From NCBI GenBank assembly GCA_019634625.1, contig JAHCBA010000040.1, positions 1 through 60,756 of the forward strand: a stretch of 60,756 bases of DNA. The letters are read 5' to 3'. The translations under genes were made by a program, and so were the position numbers. The notes beneath the pieces were generated by a model. That model was not told where the DNA came from. It worked only from the letters and a program-made list of their open reading frames with translations, and ran no database searches. Positions 43,520-53,800 of the stretch are shown one piece after another (position 1 is the first letter of the stretch; each line of letters starts with the position of its first letter). Origin of the DNA: Verrucomicrobiia bacterium (lineage in GTDB: Bacteria; Verrucomicrobiota; Verrucomicrobiia; Limisphaerales; CAIMTB01).

Positions 43520-44662
43520 TCAGCGGAAGGGGCGGTCGAGGCTGGGGGGCAGGGCGCTCTCGACAGGTGGGTTGGTGGCCGGGCGGAAGGCGGAACGGAG
43601 GAGCCAGTGTCGTTGAAGGCCGCGGATCGTGTCATCGGCACCGGTGACCAGGGACGATACCTCGCCGAGGACGAGGCTGTTGGCGTCCACCTGGCGACTG
43701 AGGTTGCTGGTGACGAGGGCGACGTTGTCGAGGGTCATGGCGATGCGGCGGGTGAGGTCGAGCATCTGCTGTTCGCTGGTTCGCAGGAGGGACGTGGTCT
43801 GATCGAGCATGGCGTCCATGCCGGCGAGGGCGTCATCGACCTGGGCCTGGAGATTGGTGGTGAGGAGCATGCGGCCGACGGCGCCGTCTTCGGATTCGAG
43901 CCGGCCGGCGATGCCCTGGACGTGCTGGAGGGTGGGTTGGAGATGGGCGATGGCGAGGTTGGCATTCGAGGTCGCGGCCACGGTTTGGGCGAGGACGGCG
44001 GCGACCTGGTCAGTCAGGGGCGGGAGGGAGGAGGCGAGGGCGCGGACGATCTGTTCGGCCTGCTGGGCGATGGACGGGGTTTCGTCGGTGAACAGCCAGA
44101 CCCCGTTTTTCGAGTCACGGAGGGGCACGGGGATGGGTTCCTGGGCATCGGGACCGGTCCAGGGTCTGCCCTCGGCGTCCTTGTCGCTGAGGATTTCGGT
44201 ATCCTCGAAATGGGGTTTGTGCCAGACGGTGGCGAGGCCGTTTTCGCCGCGGGTGACCTCGATGTAGCGGGATCCGAAGAAGTCGGCGGAGACGACGCGG
44301 ACGCGGGAATCGGACCAGATGTAGCCGAAGTAGGGTTCCCAGACCTCGAACTTCACGAAGACGTTGAAGTTTTGTTCGATGAACCAGGGATCGGGGGGGC
44401 TGGCCTCGACCTGAAGGATGCGGCCGACGTCACGGCCGAGGAGGCGGACCGGGTCACCGGCTTTGAGGCCGGTGGCATCGGTGGTGTAGCAGTAGTAGGG
44501 GATTTTGTTGACGAACCACCCGCGTCGTTTGCCGGTATCGCGGAGGTAATAGGCGAAGACGGCGGCCATGAGGAGGGCGGCGAGGGCGACAAAGAGGCCG
44601 ACCAGCCGCTCGACCCGGGTCATGCGGGTTCGGAGTTGCGGGGTGAGGTCCTGCAGGGCCAT
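43520..44662 (-). CDS. MlaD-family substrate-binding protein (MCE domain)
   Basis: A 380-aa protein with a short cytoplasmic N terminus, one membrane helix (VGLFVALAALLMAAVFAYYL) and an MCE domain (residues 50-145; YYCYTTDATGLKAGDPVRLL, VGRILQVEAS, SADFFGSRYIEVT). After about residue 190 comes a long coiled-coil helix (SIAQQAEQIVRALASSLPPL; LLRTSEQQMLDLTRRI) that may form a tube across the periplasm. Such proteins ferry phospholipids between membranes. The MCE domain has an insertion of about 35 residues (WHKPHFEDTEILSDKDAEGR). It lies 10 bp after the MlaF-like gene. Confidence 0.85.
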   Translation of the reverse strand: MALQDLTPQLRTRMTRVERLVGLFVALAALLMAAVFAYYLRDTGKRRGWFVNKIPYYCYTTDATGLKAGDPVRLLGRDVGRILQVEASPPDPWFIEQNFNVFVKFEVWEPYFGYIWSDSRVRVVSADFFGSRYIEVTRGENGLATVWHKPHFEDTEILSDKDAEGRPWTGPDAQEPIPVPLRDSKNGVWLFTDETPSIAQQAEQIVRALASSLPPLTDQVAAVLAQTVAATSNANLAIAHLQPTLQHVQGIAGRLESEDGAVGRMLLTTNLQAQVDDALAGMDAMLDQTTSLLRTSEQQMLDLTRRIAMTLDNVALVTSNLSRQVDANSLVLGEVSSLVTGADDTIRGLQRHWLLRSAFRPATNPPVESALPPSLDRPFR

Positions 44663-44672
44663 GGGGAGAGGG

Positions 44673-45437
44673 TTAAGGGATGCTTGCAGAATTGGAAGCC
44701 GACCCGTCGGGCGGGGGGTGCGGGGGTGGGTTCTCGGTGACCTGCCAGCAGCGGTCCTGCACGAAGGCGTGACGGGTGGCCCAAGGGGACCAGGGTTCGG
44801 CGTCGGAACAGGCGAGGATCAGGGTGGAGGGCATGGGGATGTCGGCGTTGCCGCGAAGGAGATGAGACCACCAGGTGCGATCTTCCGGACCGAGGCCGCT
44901 GACGGGGTCATCGAGGATGAGGAGTCTGGGTTCGAGGGCGAGGGCGCGGGCGAGGGCGACACGTTGGGCAATGCGGCGGGGCAGTTCGCCTGGGAGCCGG
45001 CCTGCGAAGGGGGTGAGTTCCAGGGCCGACACCAGGCGGGAGGTGCGGGCCACCCAGTGTTCGAAGCTGCCCCGGCCATGGTAGCCGAGGGGCAGGGCGA
45101 TGTTTTCCGCCACGGTAAGATTGCGGAAGAGGCGACCGCCCCCGGAGAAGACCAGGCCGACCTGGGAGCGGTGGGCAACGCGTTCGCGTTCGCCGAGGGT
45201 GGCGAGGTTCGCCCCGAAGAGGCGGTGGCTGCCGCGGGGCGGGCGGACCAGGCCGGCGGCGACGCCGAGGACGCTGGATTTTCCGGCGCCGGAGGGGCCG
45301 GCGACGAGCCAGCGGTCGTGTTCGAGCACGGTCCAATTGACGGTGCCGACGAGGACCTGATCGGGATCGCCCGGAGGCGGGACATCGACGTCGTGGAGTT
45401 CGACGAGGGGCGTGGGGGAAGGGGATGCGGCGCCCAT
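44673..45437 (-). CDS. MlaF-like ABC transporter ATPase with altered catalytic residues
   Basis: A 254-aa ATPase with an intact Walker A (GPSGAGKS, residues 47-54), a weak signature (LPGELPRRIAQRVALARAL, usual LSGGQ-type) and Walker B RLLILDDPVSGL. Three catalytic positions differ from active ABC ATPases: the Q-loop Gln is Ser98 (LVFSGGG), the catalytic Glu is Asp177, and no H-loop His is seen in TLILACSDAE. A Pro-rich C-terminal tail follows. Its neighbours MlaE and MlaD identify it as the energising subunit of a lipid transporter; the changes suggest reduced or unusual ATP hydrolysis. ATG 45437 is 4 bp from the MlaE stop. Confidence 0.82.
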   Translation of the reverse strand: MGAASPSPTPLVELHDVDVPPPGDPDQVLVGTVNWTVLEHDRWLVAGPSGAGKSSVLGVAAGLVRPPRGSHRLFGANLATLGERERVAHRSQVGLVFSGGGRLFRNLTVAENIALPLGYHGRGSFEHWVARTSRLVSALELTPFAGRLPGELPRRIAQRVALARALALEPRLLILDDPVSGLGPEDRTWWSHLLRGNADIPMPSTLILACSDAEPWSPWATRHAFVQDRCWQVTENPPPHPPPDGSASNSASIP

Positions 45438-45441
45438 GGGT

Positions 45442-46326
45442 TCAGAGGAAGGAGCGGAGGACGAGGAAGGCGACGTCGAGGACGAGGCAGAAGGCCAGGC
45501 TGTGGGTGACGGCGCGGGTGGTGGCTTCGGGGACCTGTTCGAGTCGAAGCGGGCGGGAGAGGCCCTGGTAACAGGTGACGACGGCCAGCGTGGCGCCGAA
45601 GGCGGCGCTCTTGAGGATCAGGACCAGGAAATCGGCCCAGGTCAGGGCGCGGGCGATCTGGCCGAGGTAATCGGCGAGCGGGAGCGGGACATCCTGGGCG
45701 AAGCAGAACAGGTAACCGCTGAGGAGGGTACCGATGAGAAAATACACGGTGAGGCAGAACACCGAGATGGCCAGACCGATCACCCGGGGGACCACGAGGA
45801 GGTGCACGGGATCGATGCTCAAGGCCTCGAGGGCTTCGACTTCGCCGGTGGCGCGCATGGTGGCGAGTTCGACGACGGTGGCGGTGCCGACACGGAGGAG
45901 GACGAGAAGTGCGGCGGCGAGGGGGGCGAGTTCGCGAAACAGGGCGACGACCACGACGGTTCCAAGGACATTCTGGGCCCCGATCTGACGGAGGAGCACG
46001 GCGGCCTGGCCGATGAGGATGACTCCGGCCACGAGGGAGAGGAGTGCGGTCAGGGGGAGGAGTCGAAGGCCGCTGTAGCGGATCTGCGCCCAGATCAGGG
46101 GATGCACGATGGCGCGGGCGTGGGTGAACTTGGTGAGGGTTGTCGCCAGCACGATCAACCCGAACGCCGTCAGCCGGCGGAGGGTCGTCCACCCCGACAC
46201 CAGCGGCCGGAGCAGCAGATCCAATCCGGCATCGAGCCCGCGCAGCACACGGGAGTCCGGTTCGGAGCGGATGCCTTCTTCCCTGGGCACGGGGGGACCG
46301 TAGGGGACGGGTTCCCGGGCGGTCAA
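45442..46326 (-). CDS. MlaE-family ABC transporter permease
   Basis: A 294-aa inner-membrane permease of the lipid-asymmetry (Mla) type. The conserved core includes SGLRLLPLTALLSLVAGVIL, FRELAPLAAALLVLLRVGTA, VVELATMRATGEVEALEALS, DPVHLLVVPRVIGLAISVFC and a final helix pair. An N-terminal extension of about 45 residues lacks features. It is the first clearly Mla-type gene of the minus-strand operon mlaE-mlaF-mlaD-lipoprotein, 37 bp after the C39 peptidase gene. Confidence 0.9.
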   Translation of the reverse strand: MTAREPVPYGPPVPREEGIRSEPDSRVLRGLDAGLDLLLRPLVSGWTTLRRLTAFGLIVLATTLTKFTHARAIVHPLIWAQIRYSGLRLLPLTALLSLVAGVILIGQAAVLLRQIGAQNVLGTVVVVALFRELAPLAAALLVLLRVGTATVVELATMRATGEVEALEALSIDPVHLLVVPRVIGLAISVFCLTVYFLIGTLLSGYLFCFAQDVPLPLADYLGQIARALTWADFLVLILKSAAFGATLAVVTCYQGLSRPLRLEQVPEATTRAVTHSLAFCLVLDVAFLVLRSFL

Positions 46327-46362
46327 ACGCGGGTGAACGGGGGGTGAGGGGAGAGGGGAGCG

Positions 46363-47418
46363 CTACCGGCTGAGAACGGGAAAGGCGCGGGCGGCCGGTT
46401 CGGGGGCGATGAGGTAGGCGAGCCGGTGCGAGGCATTCCAGGCGGCGTCCAGGTGGCCGCGTTGATAGGTGCGGCGGACGCGCTGGCCTTCGGACAGGCG
46501 GGCCCAGGGATCGTTGGTGACGACGTCACCGGATTCGGTGAAGCCCACGGCGATGACGAGGTGACCGCCGTCCGGGCGCCGGGGTTCGCCGCGGAGCATG
46601 GGGGCATTGACGGAGAGGACGACGGGGATGCCGGCGAGGACGAGTTGCTCGAGGTCCCGAAGGTCGCGCAAGCGGAGGGCGGAGGCGCGCAGGCCGGGGA
46701 TGGAACCGGCGTAGGCGGTATTGAAGGGCCAGTTGCCGGTGCCGGGCCAGCCGGGGTCGTGGACGCCGCGGGCGACTTCGGGGACGTCGCGATCGAGATC
46801 GGGCTGGTCCCGTTGCCTGGCCCACCAGGCGAGGATCATCGAGACGGAGGTCGGGCTGCACCAGGCGCGGCCCTCGGGGTAGGAGACCTGCGAACGTTCG
46901 GGGACATCGAGGACGGTTCCCCAGGCTTGGGTGAGGGCGGGGCGGCCGGCGGGTGGGCGGGTGGTGTCGCACAGGGACGCCGTGATCCAGCGCAGGCGGT
47001 CCGGGTGCCGGGCCAGTTCGCCGGACAAGGTGAGGCGGAGGCGCAGGGCATGGGCGGGTTGGCGGAGGACCAGGGTGTCCGTTTTCACCTCGGCGAAGGC
47101 ATCGCGCTGGCCACGGACGCTGGTTCGTTCGAGGGGCCCATGGGTATCGGGAGACCAGTGGCCCAGATGGTAGAAACGGGCGGGGCCCCCGGGGCCGACC
47201 GGTTGGGCTTCGATGGAGAGGCCGGCGCCGTCGGCGGGTGCGATGTTCCAGGAGACGACGAGTTCGTTCCAGGCGGCCGCCGTGGTGATGAGGGGCGACA
47301 GGAGGACGACGCCTTCCGGAGATTGGTTTGAATCAGGCCACTCGAAGGCGCGGGTCCAACCGAGCGTGACTGGCATCGCGTCCGGGATGGCATCGGACGC
47401 GGCTGGAGACGGATGCAT
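46363..47418 (-). CDS. Exported C39-family (C39_2) cysteine peptidase-like protein
   Basis: A 351-aa form from ATG 47418. The C-terminal half is a papain-like C39_2 domain with the Cys in EGRAWCSPTSVSMILAWWA (Cys187), the His in DGGHLVIAVGF and the Asp in VVTNDPWARL. The first 150 residues are beta-rich and unassigned. The frame continues upstream of 47418 with RRPPIAAILLLSLASM, a good signal-peptide core, but I find no ATG, GTG or TTG for it, so the true start is unclear (rare ATT start, frameshift or sequencing error). Possible role: cleavage of an exported peptide. It precedes the Mla-like genes. Confidence 0.7.
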   Translation of the reverse strand: MHPSPAASDAIPDAMPVTLGWTRAFEWPDSNQSPEGVVLLSPLITTAAAWNELVVSWNIAPADGAGLSIEAQPVGPGGPARFYHLGHWSPDTHGPLERTSVRGQRDAFAEVKTDTLVLRQPAHALRLRLTLSGELARHPDRLRWITASLCDTTRPPAGRPALTQAWGTVLDVPERSQVSYPEGRAWCSPTSVSMILAWWARQRDQPDLDRDVPEVARGVHDPGWPGTGNWPFNTAYAGSIPGLRASALRLRDLRDLEQLVLAGIPVVLSVNAPMLRGEPRRPDGGHLVIAVGFTESGDVVTNDPWARLSEGQRVRRTYQRGHLDAAWNASHRLAYLIAPEPAARAFPVLSR

Positions 47419-47523
47419 GGAGGCAAGGGAGAGCAGCAGAATGGCAGCGATCGGGGGCCGCCGGGGTGCCGGAGCCGGCGGGAGGCCGGGGCCAATTGAC
47501 CGTGGGGCGGGGATCTGGCGAAG

Positions 47524-48117
47524 GTGAGCCCTGTGCTGGTTGCGTTTCACAAGCCGTGGGGGGTGTTGTCGCAATTCACGGCGGACGGGTCGAGCCATCG
47601 CACGCTGGCGGAGTTTGGGTTGCCGGCGGGGGTGTATGCGATCGGGCGGCTGGATGCGGATTCGGAGGGGTTGTTGTTGTTGAGCGACGAGGCGCGATGG
47701 ACCGGGCGTTTGCTGCCTCCGGAGCGGGCCCATCCGAGGCGGTACTGGGTGCAGGTCGAGGGCATACCCGACGACGGGGCGCTGGGGCGGCTGGAGGCGG
47801 GGGTGATGGTGCAGGGGCGGCGCACGTTGCCGTGCCGGGTGTGCCGTTTGGAGCCGGCTCCGATGGTGGGACCGCGTGAGCCCCCGATCCGGTTTCGGAA
47901 GTCGGTACCCGATTGCTGGCTGGCGGTGGATTTGGTGGAGGGGCGAAACCGCCAGGTGCGCCGGATGACGGCGGCGGTGGGGTATCCGACGCTGCGGCTG
48001 ATTCGGGCGCGGATTGGGGCGTTCGAGCTGGGGAGCCTGCCGGCCGGGCAGTGGCGGGTGCTGGTGCGGGAGGAGGAGGGGGAGGTCCTGCGGCGGCCGG
48101 TGGTCACCACCACATGA
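47524..48117 (+). CDS. rluE: Pseudouridine synthase, RluE-type
   Basis: A 197-aa enzyme of the RsuA/RluE family converting a uridine of rRNA to pseudouridine. Motifs: [33 protein letters not shown] with catalytic Asp44, and [22 protein letters not shown]. It lacks an N-terminal S4 domain, as RluE does. The start appears to be GTG 47524 with AAGG just before it; a GTG three codons later is the alternative. The 3' end overlaps the convergent prepilin-like gene by 14 bp. Confidence 0.85.
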   Translation: MSPVLVAFHKPWGVLSQFTADGSSHRTLAEFGLPAGVYAIGRLDADSEGLLLLSDEARWTGRLLPPERAHPRRYWVQVEGIPDDGALGRLEAGVMVQGRRTLPCRVCRLEPAPMVGPREPPIRFRKSVPDCWLAVDLVEGRNRQVRRMTAAVGYPTLRLIRARIGAFELGSLPAGQWRVLVREEEGEVLRRPVVTTT

Positions 48118-48856
48118 AGTTCGGGTCCGGGGCGGGGGACCAGATCCACGGGTCCATCTGGTTGGGCGGCGGGAAGCGGTAGAACTCGATGTGACCGTCG
48201 CCGAAGAGCATGTTGAAGCGGCTCTTGCCGCGGTCATTGTGCCAGATGCTTCGGGGGTTGGTGTTGCCGCGGTTCGAGTGCCATGGCCAGTCGCCCTGGA
48301 TGATCTTGTTGGCCGGGCTGCGGGCGATTTCGGAGGTTTTGATCGGGGTTCCCTGGGGCGTGCCGCGCATGGCCGGATTGCTGTCGCCGGTGACATGCTT
48401 CACCCGGAAGGCGTCCACGGCCCAATTGACGAGGTAGCTGTTGCCGTACTGGAGGAAGCAATTGGTCTGGAGGCGGGTATTGCGGAAGATGTCCCCCTTG
48501 TCGGCGGGGCAGCGGAAGATCTCGATGGAACCGGTGTATCGGTTGAGGGGGCGGTTGGAGGCGGCCACGAAGACGTCGTAGGTGCCGTCCTTGCCTCCGG
48601 TCGAGGCCCAGTCGGGATGGACGGGGAACCAGTCGCCGTTGTCATCGGCGTAGAGGAAGAAGGCGATGCCGATCTGTTTCTGGTTGCTGGCGCACTTCAC
48701 CTGGTTGGCCTTGACCTTGGCCCGGGCCAGGGCGGGAAGGAGCATGCTGGCAAGGATCGCGATGATGGCGATGACGACCAGCAGCTCGATCAGCGTAAAG
48801 CCGTCGCGGGGCCGGGACACGGGGGGCTGCATGGCGGAGTTCGTAATCCGGTCCAT
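48104..48856 (-). CDS. Prepilin-type N-terminal cleavage/methylation protein (third copy)
   Basis: A 250-aa pseudopilin-like protein with leader [19 protein letters not shown], the identical [20 protein letters not shown] segment, [20 protein letters not shown] and a C-terminal [12 protein letters not shown] corresponding to the family's DG signature. The second Met (48832) is an alternative start that gives a shorter leader. It has the same N-terminal block as the genes at 2648 and 8984, with a divergent exported domain. The upstream region carries repeat family A, as for the 8984 copy. Role unknown. Confidence 0.85.
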   Translation of the reverse strand: MDRITNSAMQPPVSRPRDGFTLIELLVVIAIIAILASMLLPALARAKVKANQVKCASNQKQIGIAFFLYADDNGDWFPVHPDWASTGGKDGTYDVFVAASNRPLNRYTGSIEIFRCPADKGDIFRNTRLQTNCFLQYGNSYLVNWAVDAFRVKHVTGDSNPAMRGTPQGTPIKTSEIARSPANKIIQGDWPWHSNRGNTNPRSIWHNDRGKSRFNMLFGDGHIEFYRFPPPNQMDPWIWSPAPDPNFMWW

Positions 48857-48928
48857 CAGCAGGCGTCAAGCTTCACCGGCGTGCATCCCGGAGTTGTGGG
48901 GAGAGGTGCGAACTTCGCCAGGCATCGC

Positions 48929-49004
48929 TTCGGAGGGCCCAGTTCCACGAGGCCGCAACGGTGTGGAGCGATGGATGGAGGACTCGCGGAGCTCGTCCCT
49001 CCGG
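48929..49004. repeat. Interspersed repeat family A, copy 2
   Basis: Near-identical to 9029-9104. It lies 73 bp upstream of the start of the minus-strand prepilin-like gene, as copy 1 lies 45 bp upstream of another. Part of a 699-bp gene-free region filled with repeats. Confidence 0.75.
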
Positions 49005-49036
49005 CGTGAAGCTCACGGGGTGGGATCGGAGGGACC

Positions 49037-49105
49037 GTTGGGTGTCCACGCTTCAGCGTGAGCCTCCCAAATCCGCGCCGACACGCTAAAGCGTGCACAC
49101 CCAAC
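49037..49105. repeat. Long imperfect inverted repeat
   Basis: Arms 49037-49060 and 49082-49105 match at 22 of 24 positions; each arm itself contains a small palindrome (CACGCTTCAGCGTG; CACGCTAAAGCGTG). The spacer is 21 bp. It could fold as a strong hairpin. No gene is encoded. Confidence 0.75.
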
Positions 49106-49176
49106 AGAGTCCGACCCAGCCGCTGCCCCCCCCACGTCCCCGCCCTGCCAGAGCACCTCAGACTCTTGCAGCAGGC

Positions 49177-49222
<46 letters not shown>

Positions 49223-49393
49223 CAATCGCCCCCCCCAATTCCCATGCGGAATGGGAGGTCCGAACAGGATCGAACCCATCGGGCCAGCCATGAGGCGACG
49301 CTGAAACGGTGTGCCTGCGCGTCGAGGACGAGGACGAGTACGAGTACCGCCCTTCGGGCTGAGTACGAGGAGGGGGGAGGGGGAAAGGGAGTG

Positions 49394-49434
49394 GTGCAAT
49401 GGATTGAGGACTCGCGGAGCTCGTCCCTCCGAAG
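49394..49434. repeat. Interspersed repeat family A, partial copy 3
   Basis: Carries the second half of the repeat (GAGGACTCGCGGAGCTCGTC, then CCTCC). It is in the same orientation as copies 1 and 2. Confidence 0.7.
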
Positions 49435-49530
49435 GGTGAGATGGGGGTGCGCGGCGAGTTGACGCGATTGTAACTTATCCGTGTCCGGCCTGACGTTGTT
49501 GGGCGGAGGCTGCCTTTGGGAGGGTGGGGC

Positions 49531-49547
49531 GCTTGACCGGGTCAAGC
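49531..49547. promoter_or_regulatory. Palindrome just upstream of a start codon
   Basis: GCTTGACCGGGTCAAGC is an 8-bp perfect inverted repeat with a 1-bp centre, ending 8 bp before the ATG at 49556. It covers the expected Shine-Dalgarno position, so it could be an operator or an mRNA hairpin limiting translation. Confidence 0.4.
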
Positions 49548-49555
49548 GCGATACC

Positions 49556-50809
49556 ATGCCGGAAGTCCTGATGATCCTGGGTTTCATGCTCGCCGCCTAC
49601 GCGGTGGTGGGCAACGACTCCATCCAGACCCTGGGGACGTTTCTCTATTCCAATTCGCACCGGCCGTGGTGGACGCTTTGGCTGTTCACCGGGTCTGTGA
49701 TGGTGGTGGTGGTCTTCCACGGATGGCATCGGAACGACGGTGAACCTTCCTACCGGCGGCTGAACACGCTTTACGAGAAGGCGGTTCCCCTTGGGGAATC
49801 GCGGCGGGCGCTGGATCTGGCCGTGGATGCGCTTGCGCGTGATCCGGAGCAGGTCCGGGTGCTGGGGGAACTCCGCGATTTGGACGCTGAACTGGCGCGG
49901 GCCCGGGACACGTTCATCCACCGCCCTGAAGGCATTGATGCCGCCCTGGTCGAACTGGATCGCGCCCTTGACCTTGTGCGCAGCGAACTGGAGGCGCTGG
50001 ATGTGATCCATCCGCAGAAGGTCGCCCTGACGCAGGTGGTGAGTTCGGTGGAGGCGGCCCGGAACCGGATGAGCGAACGCCGTGATGTGGATCAGTACAT
50101 CGACTGGACCTATCTGCTGCCGCCGATCGCCCTCTTTCTGCTGACCCGGATGGGCTTTCCGGTCAGCACCTCGTTCCTGGTGCTGATCACGTTTCAGCCC
50201 GAGGTGCTGGGCAGCATGCTGACGAAGTCCCTGATGGGGTACCTGATTGCGTTTGTGTCGGCGGTGCTCGCCTACTCGCTGGCGTTCCGCACGCTGGAGG
50301 CGCGCTGGCGGCGGGAGGGCGAGGCCGGCATCCGGCCGGTCTGGGTGGGGCTGCAATGGACCTCGACGGCGTTCCTGTGGTCGATGTGGCTGGTCCAGGA
50401 CATGGCGAACATCTTTGTGTATTTGCCGCGCCGGCCGTCGTGGTCGTGGATGTTGTTTGCGGTGGCGTGGATGCTCGGGGTTCAAGCGTTCATCTACGCG
50501 ACACGGGGTGGCCGGATCCAGAAGGTGGTCACGAGCAAGACCAACACGCACGACATCCGGTCGGCGACGATCGTGGATCTCATCTACGGGATTGTGCTCT
50601 TCATTTTCAAGGTGTGGAGCAATGTACCGATGAGCACGACCTGGGTGTTTCTGGGGTTGCTGGCGGGCCGGGAGATTGCGTTTGCGAGTGCGCGCGACGC
50701 GGTCAATCCCCTGCAGCGCGCGCTCAAGCTGGGGCGCAAGGATCTGGTCAAGGCGGGATTTGGACTCGGTGTGAGTGTGGCGATGGCCTACCTCATCAAC
50801 CATCTGTGA
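49556..50809 (+). CDS. Multi-pass membrane protein of unknown function (weak PiT-like resemblance)
   Basis: A 417-aa protein with about ten hydrophobic segments. The N terminus (MILGFMLAAYAVVGNDSIQT) carries a 'GND' motif, and the second half has GFPVSTSFLVLITF, recalling the repeated halves of inorganic phosphate transporters, but overall similarity is too faint for assignment. Between the halves is a cytoplasmic helical region of about 110 residues (LNTLYEKAVPLGESRRALDL...) that may be a coiled coil. The start at ATG 49556 follows the palindrome; the frame is open further upstream through repeat DNA. Alone between the repeat region and the convergent FG-GAP gene. Confidence 0.6.
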   Translation: MPEVLMILGFMLAAYAVVGNDSIQTLGTFLYSNSHRPWWTLWLFTGSVMVVVVFHGWHRNDGEPSYRRLNTLYEKAVPLGESRRALDLAVDALARDPEQVRVLGELRDLDAELARARDTFIHRPEGIDAALVELDRALDLVRSELEALDVIHPQKVALTQVVSSVEAARNRMSERRDVDQYIDWTYLLPPIALFLLTRMGFPVSTSFLVLITFQPEVLGSMLTKSLMGYLIAFVSAVLAYSLAFRTLEARWRREGEAGIRPVWVGLQWTSTAFLWSMWLVQDMANIFVYLPRRPSWSWMLFAVAWMLGVQAFIYATRGGRIQKVVTSKTNTHDIRSATIVDLIYGIVLFIFKVWSNVPMSTTWVFLGLLAGREIAFASARDAVNPLQRALKLGRKDLVKAGFGLGVSVAMAYLINHL

Positions 50810-50849
50810 GGCTGGGGGATGAGGCTGGATTGCCGAACGGCAGGGGCCA

Positions 50850-53800
50850 TCAGGGCCGTCCGGGCGGGACGGGGTGGGCGTCGGGTCCGATCACCAGTTC
50901 ACGGGTGCCGGGGGGGACGGGGGTGACGGTTTCGCGTCCTCCGGGCCAGCGGACGCGGAGGGCGGTCGGGGGTGTGGGAGTGGCGAGGACCTGGACGGCG
51001 GCGTTCTGGGAAGCGAAGCCGGAGCCGGCGAGGATGGGGCGGGCGGGGCCGCTGCGGTCGCCGAAATCGAGACGGAGCACGGCGCCGATGCCGGCGGGAT
51101 TGCGGGGTGGGCCCTGGAGCCGGACACGGAGGCCGGGGCGGGCGATGCGGTTGCGGTAGAGTTTCACCTCGGCGGCGTTCTGGGCGATGGCCAGATCGAT
51201 GCGTCCGTCGCGGTCGAAGTCGGCGAGGGCGAGGCCGCGCTGTTCGCCCAGGACGCGGATGCCGGAACGGCGGGCGGGGACGGCTTCGAGACGGCCTGTG
51301 CCATGGCCACGGAGCCAGAGGCCGAGGCCGGCGTCGATGCGGGCGGTTTCGGGGTGGGTGCCGAAGAAGTTCTGAGCGAGTACGACGTCCTCATGGCCAT
51401 CCCCATCGAGGTCGGCAATGGCGACGCCGAAGGCGGGGGCGAACTGGGCTTCGCGGGGCAGTTCGACCGGTTGGAAGCCGCGTCCGGTATTGAGGAACAG
51501 GGTGGACGCCAGGGTGGTGACGGTGACGCGGCGGGAGAGCGGGAGGCGATCCCCGAGGACCTGTTCGAGGGTGGCTTCGGAGTAGGCGCGATGACTGGCG
51601 AAGCGCTCGAAGAGGAAGGGCATGGAGCGGGCCAGCGGCTCGAACTGGCGTCTTGGGGCGAGGGTGGCGCCGACGTATTCGGTCTCGATGATTTCGGTGA
51701 CGCCGGGCTGGGCGAGTTGCCCGAAGACGAAGGTGAGGGGCTGGCCGGGGGAGGCGCGATAGGGACTGTTGTGGCCCCAATTGGCGGCGACGAGGTCGAG
51801 GCGTCCATCGCCATTGAGATCGCCGACGGCGATGCCGCGCCACCAGCCGGTGTGGGAGGCGAGGCCGAGTTCCGCAGTGATTTCCGAGAGGGCGCCGCGC
51901 TGAAGTTTGAACACACGGATGGGTCCCCATTCGCAGGCGAGGATCAGTTCCGAAAAGCCGTCGCCATCGAGGTCGGCCCAGACGGCGGCGTGGACGATGC
52001 CGAGGTTTTCGAGGAGGACATTGTTGCGGGTGTCGGGTTGCCAGCGGGCGCCGTCATGGCGGAAGAGACGGGAGGGAGCGCCGAGGGGATAGGCGCCGGG
52101 GACGACGCCGCCTCCGACGAAGAGGGTGAGGGCGCCGGAGCCATCGGGATCGCCGAGGGCGAGCGTGCTGGCGGTGGCCATGCCGGGCGGCAGATCGGAA
52201 TCGGGGGCGAGGCGTCCGGCATCGAGGCGGAAGCCGAGGGCGGCGCGGTCGAGCTTCTGTTCGTAACCGGTGAGCGCCATGAGAAGGCGCGGGGCACCTG
52301 AGGGATCGCGCCATCCGAGGAGACCGGCGGTGTCGTCGGGAACCGGATCGGGTGCGGGACCGGGCCAGGGGGAGAACCCGCCGCGGGTATCGTTGCGATA
52401 GATGCCCGGACTGCCGCCCCGTCCGGAGCCGACGACGAGGTCGTCCCAGCCATCGCCATCGAGGTCGAACCAGGCGAGACCGGGGCCGAGCTGGCTGAGC
52501 TGGAAAGGGAGGAGGGGTTGACGCTGGTAGTCGTCGAAGTCGATCTCGTGATGGCGGGCGCCGAGGCGCGGTGAGACGTCTTCGAAGGCGGGCGGTTCGG
52601 GTTCGGGCGGCGGGGGGGCGGGGCGGGTGTTGGAGGCCTCGGCGATTTCGTAGAGGCGGTTGGGCCGGACGTCCTCGAGGGTGGTGACGCGCCCGGAGCG
52701 CCAGCGGATTTCGAGGCTGAGATGGGTTGGGTTGGGGCCGGTGGCGAAGGCGAGGAGGGGATCGGATCCGGAGAGGTAGCGTCCGCCGGCGACCACCTCG
52801 GTGGTCTGACGCGGCACAGGGCCGCCGACGAGCGTGACCTGGGCACCGATGGCCTGGGTGTTGGGCGGGGCGCCTTGGAGGCGGACGGCGAGGCGATGGG
52901 CGGGACTTTGGCGACGGAAGAGTCCGACCGGGGCGTTGAGGCGGTTGACCACGAGGTCGGGGAGGCCATCGCCGTCGAAGTCGGCCATGGCCATGCCGTG
53001 ATGGATTCCCGGGAGGTCGAGTCCCCATTCTGCCGTGCGCTCCTCGAAGCGGGTTCCATCGACATTGCGGAAGGCGCCGACGGGCAGGTCGAGGGGCGGA
53101 TAGAGGCGGTAATGTTCCATCAGTTCGCGGGTGAAGGATTCCTGGCGTTCGCGTTCGGAGCGGAATCCGGTGCGTGGCCGCTGGCGGGACTGGATCTCGC
53201 GTTCGGCGTCGTAGTCCTGCACGTCGCGGAAATGTCCGGCGCCGATCAGGACGTCCTCGTAACCGTCGAGATCCACATCGGCGAAGATGACGGCCCAGGA
53301 CCAGTCGGAGGCGGCGATGCCGGAAGCGAAGGCGGTTTCGGCGAAGGAACCGTCGCCGCGATTGAAGTAGAGGGTATTGCGGAGGACCTGGGGACGATCA
53401 TGGAAGACACCGGCACGGGGGGCGGCGGGTGTCTGGGCCATGAGCTGGCGTTTCCGCATGGCGGGGAAGCGGCTGAGCATGTCCACCACGAGAAAATCGG
53501 GATGGCCGTCGCGGTTAAGATCGGCGAAATCGACGCCCATCGAACTGGCGCTGATCTTGCGAAGCGCGGACGGGCTGGCGGCGCGGAAGCGACCGTGTCC
53601 GTCATTGAGCCAGAAGCGGTCGGGGGTCCAGTAGTCGTTGCAGACGTAGAGGTCGGGGGCGCCATTGCCCGAGACATCGCGGAAGGTGGCGGAGAGGCCC
53701 CAATCGAGTGGGGGTTCCGCCAGCGGTTGGCCATCCTCGTCGAGGAAGGTGCCGTCGGTCCAGGAGGCAGGGCGGAAGCGACCGGAGCCATCGTTGAGGA

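Noticed and set aside
49253-49290. A tRNA T-arm-like string (GGGTTCGATCC on the minus strand)
   Set aside because: No matching acceptor or anticodon stems could be folded around it.
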